Of a stretch of DNA of 64,000 nt, positions 54,301-64,000 are shown piece after piece (within the stretch, counting starts at the first letter, position 1; each line of letters begins with the position of its first letter). Location of the stretch: positions 27,588,350-27,652,349 of the forward strand of contig CM055608.1 of NCBI GenBank assembly GCA_029379385.1, given 5' to 3'. Under the pieces are notes generated by a model. The model saw only the letters and a list, made by a program, of their open reading frames with translations, was not told the origin of the DNA and did not search any database. This DNA is from Quillaja saponaria (taxonomy: Eukaryota; Streptophyta; Magnoliopsida; Fabales; Quillajaceae). The translations under genes and the position numbers were made by a program.

Positions 54301-54776
54301 TTTGGCAATAGAGACACTGATGAACTTAGTTACAGGAAGATTGGGATTCCAAAGGGAAAAATATTTATCATCAACCCCAAGGTATGTATGTGAGGCTTCT
54401 TTTTCTCACTATTTAATACTTTTATTTGGTTCTCCACTTGTAACTATTGTTTATGTAAACTGACAGGGTGAGGTGGCTAACAGTCATCGAATTGATGTGA
54501 AGTCATATACGTCACTGCACACACTTGTGAATGACATGTTCCCCCCAACTTCTTTGGTTGAGCAGGTAGGGATTTATCTTCCATATACCTCAGAGGAAAA
54601 CTTTAAAAAGAAAATGGACGGAGCTTAAAAGGAAACATGGGGAATTTAGGGTTGCGATTGGAGTGGATTTTAAGCTTATTATATAGTTTATTGATTTCCA
54701 TTTCTTAACACATGTGCAGGAAGATTACAACTCGTGGAATTACTGGAAAATGCCGTTTCCAGATATTGATAATTAG
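48361..54776 (+). CDS. PAH1: Phosphatidate phosphatase PAH (lipin family)
   Basis: Ten coding exons, 48361-49828, 49920-50518, 50610-50683, 51979-52063, 52858-52944, 53300-53372, 54093-54136, 54253-54381, 54467-54565 and 54720-54776, give 904 aa with all phases consistent. The N-LIP domain opens the protein ([40 protein letters not shown]). A long acidic, Ser-rich, likely disordered middle follows. The C-terminal LNS2 domain is of the HAD type, with the catalytic DVDGT at 707-711, then [50 protein letters not shown] and [18 protein letters not shown]. It converts phosphatidate to diacylglycerol with Mg2+, acting on ER membranes; in Arabidopsis PAH1 and PAH2 limit phospholipid synthesis and support galactolipid supply under phosphate starvation. 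The length fits PAH1, but the paralogue is not proven. Confidence 0.95.
53144..53164 (+). repeat. (AG)n microsatellite in a PAH intron
   Basis: About ten AG units lie in the intron between PAH exons 5 and 6. Confidence 0.85.
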
Positions 54777-57700
54777 TTAATTGCTTGAGGTGAAACTTTC
54801 CTTTTGACTAACAAAATTGGTGATGTGGAGCATTCCAGAATTACTTGAACCATCGGCATTCTTCCTATGTGCCTCCATGCCAAGATTGATGCTGGTAGGA
54901 CTGTTTGGCATTGATTGTTACTGGTATTACATATGATAGAGCCAGTCCTATGGCACCAGAAGTCTTCTGATGGGCATAAAGCCCTCTCACAAAATAAGTG
55001 ACAGACTTGGTCCAATTCATTAGTTTCCGGGTCTTTAACTTATTCTTGATTCATGATAATCTTTGCATGCTCATAAACCTATAACATTTGATTTATAGGT
55101 TGTTATAGTACACCTTTTCACATATTCGATCAGGTGTAAAGTAATGGCATGCATTTACGTTTCACGTATCCATCTTTGTTTTTCTTTTGTTCTCAGTGCA
55201 AGCAACTGTATAATTTTATTCCATGAATTCAACGGGGCCCTCTTGCACCCAAGCATAGTACCTGAATTTGCAGTACCAGACAAGAATGTGTTAGTGTCTG
55301 GGGATTTTATGTGCAAAGGGATGTTGTTCCATCATTTGTTGGAAATTGAAATTAAAGATAGAACAGTAAAAAGGTTAAGATATTTTTTTAATATTAAATT
55401 TCCTTTGTTATTGTCATATATATATATATATATTTCCAGTTCAACATCTACTCACGTGCTCTGTTTTCTCTTGCTTTTGTCGTGAAAAATCCAATTGGGG
55501 ACTGAAGGTTTTAAATTGTGTGGCTTTGAAACCTGTTTCAAATGGATACGTTAGTGGAATTATGCAAACGAGGGCTTAAAATTATTGAGATTCTGATGAA
55601 AATGATTAATCGAATATCTCCATTGTTCGAGCAAATTTAGATGCACAATTGTACGAATGATGTATGTAAATTTATTCAATTTTTCTTGAAGTCTAAAGTA
55701 TACTAGTTCAAAATAAAAAATTACAAAAAACAGTTACTAGTTTAATTAACAAGACACTTGGAAAGGTAAGGCAAAGTTTGGTTAACATCAATCTTAACTA
55801 AAAAAGTTACCTGTCTAGAATACTAAGAGTGACAAATTATTAGTAATCTTTATATTTTTTACATATAAATCTATATATTATAAATTTAACAAATTGAGTT
55901 TTACAAAATTTAAATTCTACTCGATTAATAAACTCTCAAAAAAAAAAAAAAAAATTAAACTTGGTTCGATTTTTAAATTATTCAAATTTTTAATAAGTAG
56001 CTCGCAAATTGCTGTTTAGCAAACTTAATTTTTTGTTATCTCTTATATACAATTTCTCCTTTCTCATCTTAGAACGAGGCTACTCTCAATTTTAACCGCT
56101 CCCTCTCCTCGTTCCCAACTTCCTTACCTATTTTTTTCTGAACTCTTCGGCCATTAGAGAGTGTCATCTCTTCCTTTTGGTGACAACCTCCTAGACTTGT
56201 ACGGTTTTTTATGTAATCATTCAGTATCAATATTGTTCATTTTAATGACATATATTATGTGTTGTAATATACCTCTACTATACTAAAGCCAGAGCACCCT
56301 TACGGTGTCTTGGCATTTAGTTATCTTTTTTATCATAATATTTCCATACAATATCCTTCTTATAATAACTTTCTTCCTTTTGAGATAATGGACTTTAAAG
56401 TCATTTAAAACAATTCAAAAACCAGTAGAGCTCTAACTTCCAACGGTTATCTCAATCCCAAACTCTTAGCACGTCTCCTCCTTTCCATCCTCAACTTCTC
56501 TTCTCAAAGTGATGTTAATTTCACCTTATTTTCATTCTTCTTCTTCTTCTTCTTCTTCTTCTGTTTAAATGCATTGCACATCTCCGATAGCAGATTTGCC
56601 TCCTGTCTCCAGTTGGATCCAATTACAGATTAGTACGGAATGCTCGAGACAACGAATTAGTCGAAAAGCTTCATTAAAATGTCAATAAAGTCTAAATCTT
56701 TCTTCCCAGTGTGACTCATAAACATAAGCATGGAACCTTTCAATAAGTATACATTCTTTCGGAGCAAAAAGGGTTTCGAATTTCTGTGTATGATTTACGT
56801 GCTTCAAAATTTGTTTTTCTTTTTTCTGTACCCAGAAAACAAAGAATTCCAAATTTCTTCTTCTTCGTTCTTTCTGGGTGTGGCACTTTTTGATTTTGAT
56901 AGAGGCGACGGAAAAGTGGCAGGGTGATAACAGAGGAATTGCTGGTGGTGTTTGATGCACTCACGAGGTTGGATCTTTTGACCTTTTTAATTGTTCTGTT
57001 TTCTAAGGCATGCTCTCTTTGTTCTATTATTCAAGTCTTTTAAAAGAATTTGAAATTGAGGTGAATTTGAGTTCAAAGAAACCCAAGTTGCAATAAAATT
57101 AAGAAGTATTCAGAGAATTGAAGCTGTTTTAAAGCCAAGTTGATTTGATTTTAGTTGCTTTTATGTAATTTGTACCATTAACCCTATTTAGTTTTGTTTT
57201 GAGAATAGAATTTAGAGTGTGCATGTTTTGGGTATTGAAACACGACAAAATACTATTTTGGTTGAAATAGAATGAATGAAAAATAAGTTACAGTATATGT
57301 CCGTTAATTTTTATTCTTTTTCACTTTGAACTTTTGCTATCTTCTTTCCTAGACGCTCAAATGCTTTTATTTGATTCTTCTCTTAAAAATAATTTGTCCA
57401 TACTGCAATTTTGATAGTTGCATTAGTGGTCACCGATTACTCTCTTTGTTGTTGCTTAAGCAGCTGGAAATCTTTCTCAAAGTCTCTGGATTGGATGGTT
57501 TTTGTTTGAAAGATACATTTGGAAGGTAAGTCTTCCAAATCGACGGACAATGACTTGCTTCGTTTTTCTTGGTGATTATGAAATGGATAATGAATGACAT
57601 ACTCTTAAAGTTGCATCTTGCATGAATGAAACCTGAAACCTGAAACCTGAAGAAAGGATCTCTCCCAATACATAATTACTGACACAATTTCAGTTCCCCG

Positions 57701-58333
57701 AGTTTGCTAAGAAATTCTGATATAGCTTTATGACCTTGCCGAAGTAGCACTTGGGTAGAAATTTACAGGTGAACATTTTTGTATTAACCATTTTTTAACG
57801 GGAAAGTCTATTGGTTTTTATAAGCATAGATTAAAAAATAAGAAGAAGAAACATTGAGTAGTGTTACATTTTCATTATATCTTTTAATGTAAAGGTAGCT
57901 ACTAACGAATGTTGCAGATTAGATTTTGGGTTGTTAATGTTTTCTCTTTTACTTTTTGATCTAGGTGATATTTTTATTTGTGGCTAATGTGTAATGCTAT
58001 ATTTATGTTCTTATTAACACTTTCACCTTAATGAGCTGATAGTGCATTTGGAGAATCTTTTTTTATCCTATCCAGAAACAGGAAGATGAGAAGGGAAATT
58101 GAATATGCATGGAAACAAAACAGAATAGGTTTAAAAATCAGGTAATTCCTTTTATGCATAAATTAATAGGATAAAAAAAATTTAATAAGAGTAGTACATC
58201 TCTTATGTACATAGAGATAACGAAATTTGATATTTAAACATGGTAGTACTATTCTATTTGTTAATAACACACGTGCAATGTTGATGGCTTTTTATTTATT
58301 TTTTATTTATAAATAATGTAAAAAACATTATAA
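54777..58333. other. Intergenic region downstream of PAH
   Basis: It starts with the PAH 3' UTR. A Helitron-like 5' terminus is present at about 56273, a (TTC)n tract at 56535-56562, and a small tandem repeat (CTGAAAC units) near 57630-57650. No coding exon is supported, although 56700-57500 is less AT-rich and could be an old gene fragment. Confidence 0.45.
56535..56562 (+). repeat. (TTC)n microsatellite
   Basis: About nine TTC units in non-coding DNA downstream of PAH. Confidence 0.9.
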
Positions 58334-60051
58334 TCTATATTATACTAAAAGCGAGGACACCATATTGGTGCTCTCCCTATATTTTTAATTAAAAATACCA
58401 TAATTTATCCATTACATACAAAACTTACCTCTTGCAATTTGAAGGTTTTTATGTCCTTCAATACCAAATAGAACTGCTCAACACTTCAATTGCAAGTAGT
58501 TACTCAAACTTAAAAGATGCATATTGCTCTCACTGTGCATTGTAAAGTTGAGCTTTCCTTCTGCTTTTGGGTATTTTATTTGTTGTTCTTTTGCGTCCGC
58601 TATTTTTTCTTTTATGGTGGCAAAATAGTGGGCTGTGTGAATAATTTTTACTTAGTTTCTTTCCTTCTCAATTATAGTAGTGTCTTCTTATACACCTTTA
58701 GCTTCATGTGCAACTATATAATGGCTTCTCGAATGAGTTTTATGTATAGGTAGATGAGGGATTTAATTGTCTTGATATTAACTGATTCTTAATACATGGC
58801 TTAGTCATAAGTTATGCTTGACGGAGGTGAAAATTGAGTAAAACTGCATGATGTATCACTCATTTCTAAATTTCATTCCATTTACATATTACCAATAGTC
58901 ACATTATGATGAGAATCTTATATCACTAGGAATTATCATAAGTAAATTAAATTTGTAAAATTCTTGACCAATATAGTTATTTTTATTTAGAGTAATCTTG
59001 TATCACTTAGCATGGTTTTGCAATGGATTAGGTTTCCATAGCCAAGATTTGTTCTTATTTCTTATGGGACTTATGAACTTGAACTCTGATGCATTTTAGT
59101 TTAGGATCCGGCCTCCACAATTCAAAAAATGTTCACAGTTGGATTTATGAACCTGGGCAACTATTAATTTGGCTACTCATTCAGGTCTTGATTTCTCATT
59201 TCTTTACAATTATAAGAGACTATAATGTAGAAAGAGAAAGGCAAGAGCAATTCAAGCTATTAATGACCATAAACTTATTTATTTTATTTTCGGTTTTAGT
59301 TTACGATTTTGCAATTTTAGTTTCCTTCTTTTCTTAAGTATTTATGCTTCTCTTTTCCTTCACACTTATTTTGGAGACAATGACACAGAGAATAGAGGAT
59401 ATGGTTATTAAAATCAGAGGGATATGATTTTGTGAGTAGAAGATGACTTGTGGTGGAGATGATGGGAAAATGGTAATTACCATGTTATTTATTTTTATTT
59501 CTTATATTGCTACTTCCTTTGATTCAATTGCTATTGTTGATTTGTATATTTGATTTATTTTGAGATGTATTATTTCTTTTCCCGACTGCGTGATTTAAGG
59601 CTTAGTTAAGTTGAGTATGAGATTTTGACTATTTTTATGATTCAATTTTAAGGCTAAGTTTGAGTAAAAGATTGATATTGATTAGAAATTGGGCTTATTT
59701 TATAGTATGACTTTAGCATAATTACTCACGAGAACACTTAATTAGTTTTCATGGATGGTGCCATTTTTTGTAAGGCATGTGAATGGTTTTTTATATATGA
59801 CTTGCAATTGAACTTATGAAATTCATGGTGATTGAAGGGTGTGTTGATAAATCTAATATAACTATTTGATTACCACTAACCGACATAGTTGTTTAAAGGC
59901 CTAATTTTCTTCATAATACTAAAGATGACTTTGTCTCTCTTATTTTGAATGCTTTTTGCAAAAAATCATGCACTGTGTTATCCATTTAGCCTCTCTTTCT
60001 AATCTCGATGTGGTTAGCCTCTCTTTTTCATTTAGAAGCAAGTATTTTTAG

Positions 60052-60510
60052 GCTTGATTTGGTAATACTCTTTTGGAAGGTACTTATGCTTATCAAAAGC
60101 ATAATTCAATTTTTTTATATTTGGTAAAAAATAAAATAAAAAATGAGGTGCTTTTGCTATGAGCTTTTAAAGCCAGAGGGGTGTTTTTAAAAGCTGGCTT
60201 CTGCTTTTAAAAGTTTAAAAGATTAATATAACTTCAACTTTTAATAAAAATTCGTATTTATCCTTTATTAATTAATGCAGTAAGTTAATTATCTTTTTTT
60301 TTATTATTATCAATATCTATATTAGTCAATTTAAATCTTTGGAGCAGCTTTACAATAAATTTATGAAACACTAATTTCTACCTTTTACTTATTGAGAGGA
60401 GCTTTTGCATTATTTTACTAAATATTACTGCTGTAATTTTTTAAAAGCAACTCTATGAGAGTCATGAGAGCACAATACCTCTCAAAAAACCACAGCATTA
60501 CCAACCAAGC
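60052..60510. mobile_element. hAT-like MITE nested in the Helitron
   Basis: The ends are GCTTGATTTGGTAATACT on the left and AGCATTACCAACCAAGC on the right, an imperfect inverted pair of the type GCTTGGTTGGTAATGCT. The word TTTAG flanks both sides (60047-60051 and 60511-60515). It is 459 bp long and non-coding, with internal AAAAGC/GCTTTT words that are frequent in such elements. The apparent 5-bp duplication is shorter than the 8 bp of classical hAT, so the superfamily is tentative. Confidence 0.55.
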
Positions 60511-61475
60511 TTTAGTCCTCACAAAATAATTATATTTCCCTTAAAGCATTGGTGAAATGAAGGAAGTAGCATATTTGGAAGAGATGAAAGGCGATGAATA
60601 AGTTTGCTCTAATTTGAGATAATATTGTGCTATGGTCGTTCTAGGTAATTTCAAGAGAAATATAAAGATGATAGTGATAATGATGAGTTTAGTACATTCA
60701 AATATTTTAAATTAAAATTATTTTATGTGAAGGTGTAATTCAGTGTTGTTAATATATTTTCTTCGCCATTATGTACTTCATTTTCTTTTCCTAGCCTTTT
60801 CTTACCTTGGCATAAGCTCAATTTAGATGAATGTATCAGAAAATTACTCTCTTAAGAATAAGAAATTAGAAAAAAGAAAAAAAAAAAAAACTTTATGAAA
60901 CGCAAAAAGAATGTTGAGTTGCTTAACAGAAGAATAAGAGTGTATTATTTTACACAAATTACTGTATTATATATAGTTTATATATGGATTCTTATTATTT
61001 GTGATTTTATTACTATTTTTGTATAATTATTGAATAAATTTATAAAAATAGATGCAATTATGAATAAATGTATTGATGGATTTACATTATTTTTGAATGG
61101 GTTTTCTTTTCACACTATTACTTGCGATTTTTCTAAACAATTGGATTAAATTATATCCAAAAGAAGTTTTAGTGTTTAAAAGCTTACATGTCTTTGGAAT
61201 ATTCTAAAGGTGCATGGTGGAGCATTCAGGCCTACAAACAGAAGACAAACGTTAAAATTTGTTATGCACAATATAGACTGTAGATAAAATAAAAAACAAC
61301 AGTGTCAAACTAATCATTTCGTATTGAAAATATATTAATACAATTATTGTGAATACTATAATGTCTTTTATCTTCCTTTGGTACCTTAAAGAAAATCTAA
61401 ATTTTTTGTGCTCATATGCCTTTTTGTTATAGGAAAATTGTGTGAAATTCTATTATACTAGCATTTTTTTTTTCT

Positions 61476-61692
61476 TTTTTAAGAAAAATGTGTAGAATTA
61501 GATCCGGCACATACTTATGTATTAGAATATCAAGTTTTTATCTAGGATTAGAGTGTAAAATTCTAAAGACGACAAACTCTTCAGGCAACATGCACTGTTA
61601 TATCTATAATTTTACACGTTAATAGCAGAGAAGAACTTAATATTTTGATATGTGCTTGATATAATTTTACACATTTTTCATAAAAAAGAAAA
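61476..61692. repeat. Inverted repeat near the Helitron 3' end
   Basis: The segment around 61476-61545 (AAAAATGTGTAGAATTAGAT, later GCACATA) reappears inverted at about 61634-61692 (TATGTGC, ATAATTTTACACATTTTT). The arms are about 60 bases with a 90-base spacer. Confidence 0.55.
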
Positions 61693-61732
61693 AATATCTG
61701 AACACACGTAAGAGTGCGTGAGAGGATGCTAG

Positions 61733-62418
61733 TTTACTGTAAATCTAATTAATTTCTTCATAAATTTTAAAGTTTATGTTTCTAGTTAATATTTTCTCTT
61801 TTTATTGTGATTCTAAATCTATTATGTCAAATAGATGACCACATATACTGATACAATACATCTGAAAATCTCAATTTATAAATATATCATTTGTAAAGTA
61901 TTAAAACCATTGTTAAGGTCTTTTTTTTTTTTTTTTTTTTTTTTCTTTAGAGTTGAGCGAGGGCCAAAATCTTAGTTAACTGTCAAATTATGAAAATTTA
62001 TTTGGCATTACTAGATATACAATGTAACTTTTGTTTGGTTTTTCTATCAAAAAAAGGAAAAAAAAAAAAAAAAAAGATAAAGAAAAAATAACTGTCCTAG
62101 TGAAAGAAGGAAAACTACACAACTTTTAGGTCCACGGGCAAAGCCCATCAATATATTATTGGAATTCGAACCCAAAAAAGAAAACCGATGATTGAATGCT
62201 GATTCTATACCCGGGAAAGAAACTTGTGTCCCTCGGAAGAACAATCAAGGGTAATTTAGTAAAATTTCATTATTTGATTGAAAAGCTGTGAAGCGAAACC
62301 GAAGGCACAGGAATCGAACTAAAAGTCTAAAACCAGAAATCAACGTTCGCCGGCTCGGTAACGCGCTTGACTTCTTCTCCCTTCGCCATTTTCCCATCTC
62401 TACTCATCCATCCAAACA
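61733..62418. other. Upstream region of the lipase gene
   Basis: It contains a long poly-T run (61921-61944), an A-rich run (62052-62075) and a less AT-rich stretch before the first exon, which probably includes the promoter. No coding exon is seen. Confidence 0.5.
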
Positions 62419-62690
62419 ATGCAGGTAAAACCCTCTCTCTCTCTCTTTCTCGTTCTCTCTCTTCTCGCAGTGCCAGTTTTCACAAACTGATTAATGTTCA
62501 GATAACAACAACAAAAACCAGCTGAAATAATTTACAAGCAGGATCAGCTTCCAATTTCCTCCATTGTCATACACAGCTTCAATTAAATTAAATTCTTTTA
62601 CCATATCTGTATTTGTTTCTATTTCTATATATACAGGGAAAGAAGAGTGTTATTGGCGGGAATGTCGTGGTTAAGAACGGCGGTGAATAA
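62419..62690 (+). promoter_or_regulatory. Spliced uORF overlapping the lipase start codon
   Basis: An ATG at 62419 lies six bases before a GT donor (intron 62425-62636, acceptor ATATACAG). After splicing it reads 19 codons to a TAA at 62688-62690, passing over the main ATG at 62662 in another frame. If the 5' UTR is spliced as drawn, ribosomes starting here would miss the main start. The sequence around it (AACAATGC) is a fair context. Confidence 0.45.
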
Positions 62691-64000
62691 AGCAGTGGAA
62701 GCTGGAGGTAAGAATAACCTCACTCGTACCGTTCGGAATTATGCCGACTCTGTTGTTCTTCATGCGGGCAATGCTGTTGCTGAAGGCGCCAAAATTATTC
62801 AAGATCGAATTGTAAAGTCTCAACACTCACCCCCTTTTTCTCTTTTTTGGTCTAGTTCTATAAAAGGTTTTGCATTGATAACCTATTCCATCATTGGCAT
62901 GTACCCATTTTGTTGCTGATGTTTTTTTTTTTTTTTTTTAAATTTGTTTTTTATGGGGGGAAGGGGTTTGTTTACATTGTAGTTGTTCCTAAATCTTATA
63001 ATATTTTATTAATTTATTTTCATTATATGGTTTTGTTGAACAGGGGTCTCGTAACTTGAAAAGCTTCAAGCATACTGTTAAACGTTTAGAAGAAGTTTCT
63101 GTTTCGTCTAGAGGGGTAGAGAGAATTCAGTTACTAAGAAGGTGGTTGGTTGCACTGAAAGAAATTGAGAGACTATCAGCAGGCTATTCTGAGTGCAATG
63201 AAAAAGATCCAGAAGACCACCTTACTTCTGATGAACCGAAGGATTCACCTAAGAAACCAACTTTGGTGAGTAACCCCAAACTTTTCTCGTGTTATTTCTT
63301 TTAAATTTCTGGGTTATATTTGTTTTCCCATCTCTGGTAGTGTTCACTACGTATCTTACCACATTGCAGTTTTTCTGTCTAGTGTCTATATCATTATACA
63401 TTTTAGCATTATCTTGTTTTGTTTGCTAATTATTACTCATATAATAAAAACTATGGACAGGTTTATTATGTTGACCCTGATATGGGGGGTGAACCAAAAC
63501 ATTTCCGGGATGTCTTTCTTTACAGTCAAGCTCTTGAAGGCATAACTTTATCAATGGTGAGTTCAGAACATGACTTTGGTTTTAATGCAGAGCTATTACT
63601 CAATGTTACAAAGTTCATGGCAAAAATAAATGTTTTGGTTTATTAATAGATGACTATGATCAGCATTACCTTGTATGGTTTATCTCTCTCTCTCTCTCAG
63701 CGTTTGGGGGGAGGGGGTCTAGTTGACCCAGGGCCTAAGACATAGGAATTTATTCTGGAAATGAAATTGAGTTTGTTTCTGTGACCTCTGCAATGCTGGG
63801 AAGCAGTCTTTTTCATTGTAATGAGTATGTAGGTTTCATATTTTCAGTTCATAATCTTCATATATGGTGGCAGTGCATAATAAGTTACTTACCTCAATGT
63901 TTGTCTTCCACCTGCATGTTCTCTGGTGTATTAACTTTACTACATTTTAAGTCTCTTCCTGGAGTGAATTTTGATTAGGATTCACCTGAACATGTACTTC
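62662..64000 (+). CDS. Class 3 (mono/diacylglycerol) lipase, N-terminal part
   Basis: Three coding exons are inside the window, 62662-62811, 63044-63265 and 63461-63556, all phase 0 with GT-AG borders, giving the first 156 residues; the gene continues past the right edge. The product starts [20 protein letters not shown] and contains [20 protein letters not shown], a KEIERL segment and a [19 protein letters not shown] block. This is the N-terminal domain of plant proteins annotated as mono/diacylglycerol lipase N-terminal plus lipase class 3 (of the At3g14075/At4g16070 kind, about 640 aa). The catalytic GxSxG region is not in the window, so activity cannot be checked. No further exon was identified between 63557 and 64000. 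Confidence 0.85.

Larger units (their letters stand above)
58334..61732 (+). mobile_element. Probable non-autonomous Helitron
   Basis: The left end begins TCTATATTATACTAAAAGCG, preceded by A, which fits the TC-starting 5' terminus common in plant Helitrons; a short inverted pair (GAGGACACC, GGTGCTCTC) follows it. The right end has a hairpin at 61703-61720 (CACACG, loop, GTGCGTG with one mismatch), eight spacer bases and then CTAG at 61729-61732, followed by T. Insertion between A and T without duplication, a hairpin and CTRR are the defining signs. The 3.4 kb interior has no Rep/helicase frame, so it would be non-autonomous. A MITE is nested at 60052-60510. Confidence 0.65.

Noticed and set aside
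58517..59337. Two plus-strand open frames of about 80 aa inside the Helitron
   Set aside because: Hydrophobic, AT-driven frames with no recognisable domain and no Rep/helicase motifs.

Overview
The window is nuclear DNA of a flowering plant, most likely a eudicot. It is AT-rich, the genes are split by short GT-AG introns, and the proteins belong to plant-specific branches of their families (ALS3/STAR2, RS2Z splicing factor, ECA-type Ca2+-ATPase, PAH-type phosphatidate phosphatase). I cannot name the species. Exon borders were derived by hand from reading frame, splice dinucleotides and family conservation.

Layout, left to right: an ALS3/STAR2-like membrane protein (+, 383-2030); a convergent secreted CAP/PR-1-like protein with a His-rich linker (-, 3153-3962); about 5.3 kb of AT-rich intergenic DNA with a degenerate telomere-like hexamer tract and a possible old transposon; a small type I membrane protein of unknown function (+, 9329-11414); an acidic, aromatic hypothetical protein (-, 11776-12450); a YkgJ-type cysteine-cluster protein whose last exon is unresolved (-, 14426-15214); an RS2Z (SR family) splicing factor in six coding exons (-, 16868-19434); an ER-type Ca2+-ATPase in eight coding exons, 1061 aa (-, 21425-27369); a 12 kb gene-poor block made largely of an imperfect tandem duplication whose second copy carries a long-inverted-repeat (foldback) insertion; a small basic intronless protein (+, 39670-40128); a 4 kb non-coding stretch with a very short tRNA-like SINE bounded by a 17-bp target-site duplication; a GOST/GPR107-like seven-helix protein (-, 44330-45649); a PAH phosphatidate phosphatase in ten coding exons, 904 aa (+, 48361-54776); about 7.6 kb of intergenic DNA holding a probable 3.4 kb non-autonomous Helitron with a nested hAT-like MITE; and the 5' part of a class 3 (mono/diacylglycerol) lipase that runs off the right edge (+, 62662 onward).

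The genes are ordinary dispersed housekeeping and stress genes, not an operon-like pathway. PAH and the lipase both act on glycerolipids, but there is no sign that they are linked by more than position. I found no clearly new enzymatic system. The most unusual items are structural: the foldback insertion in one arm of the tandem duplication, the 89-bp SINE, the Helitron, a copy of the RS2Z exon 3/intron 3 boundary lying inside that gene's own 5'-UTR intron, and a spliced uORF overlapping the lipase start codon.
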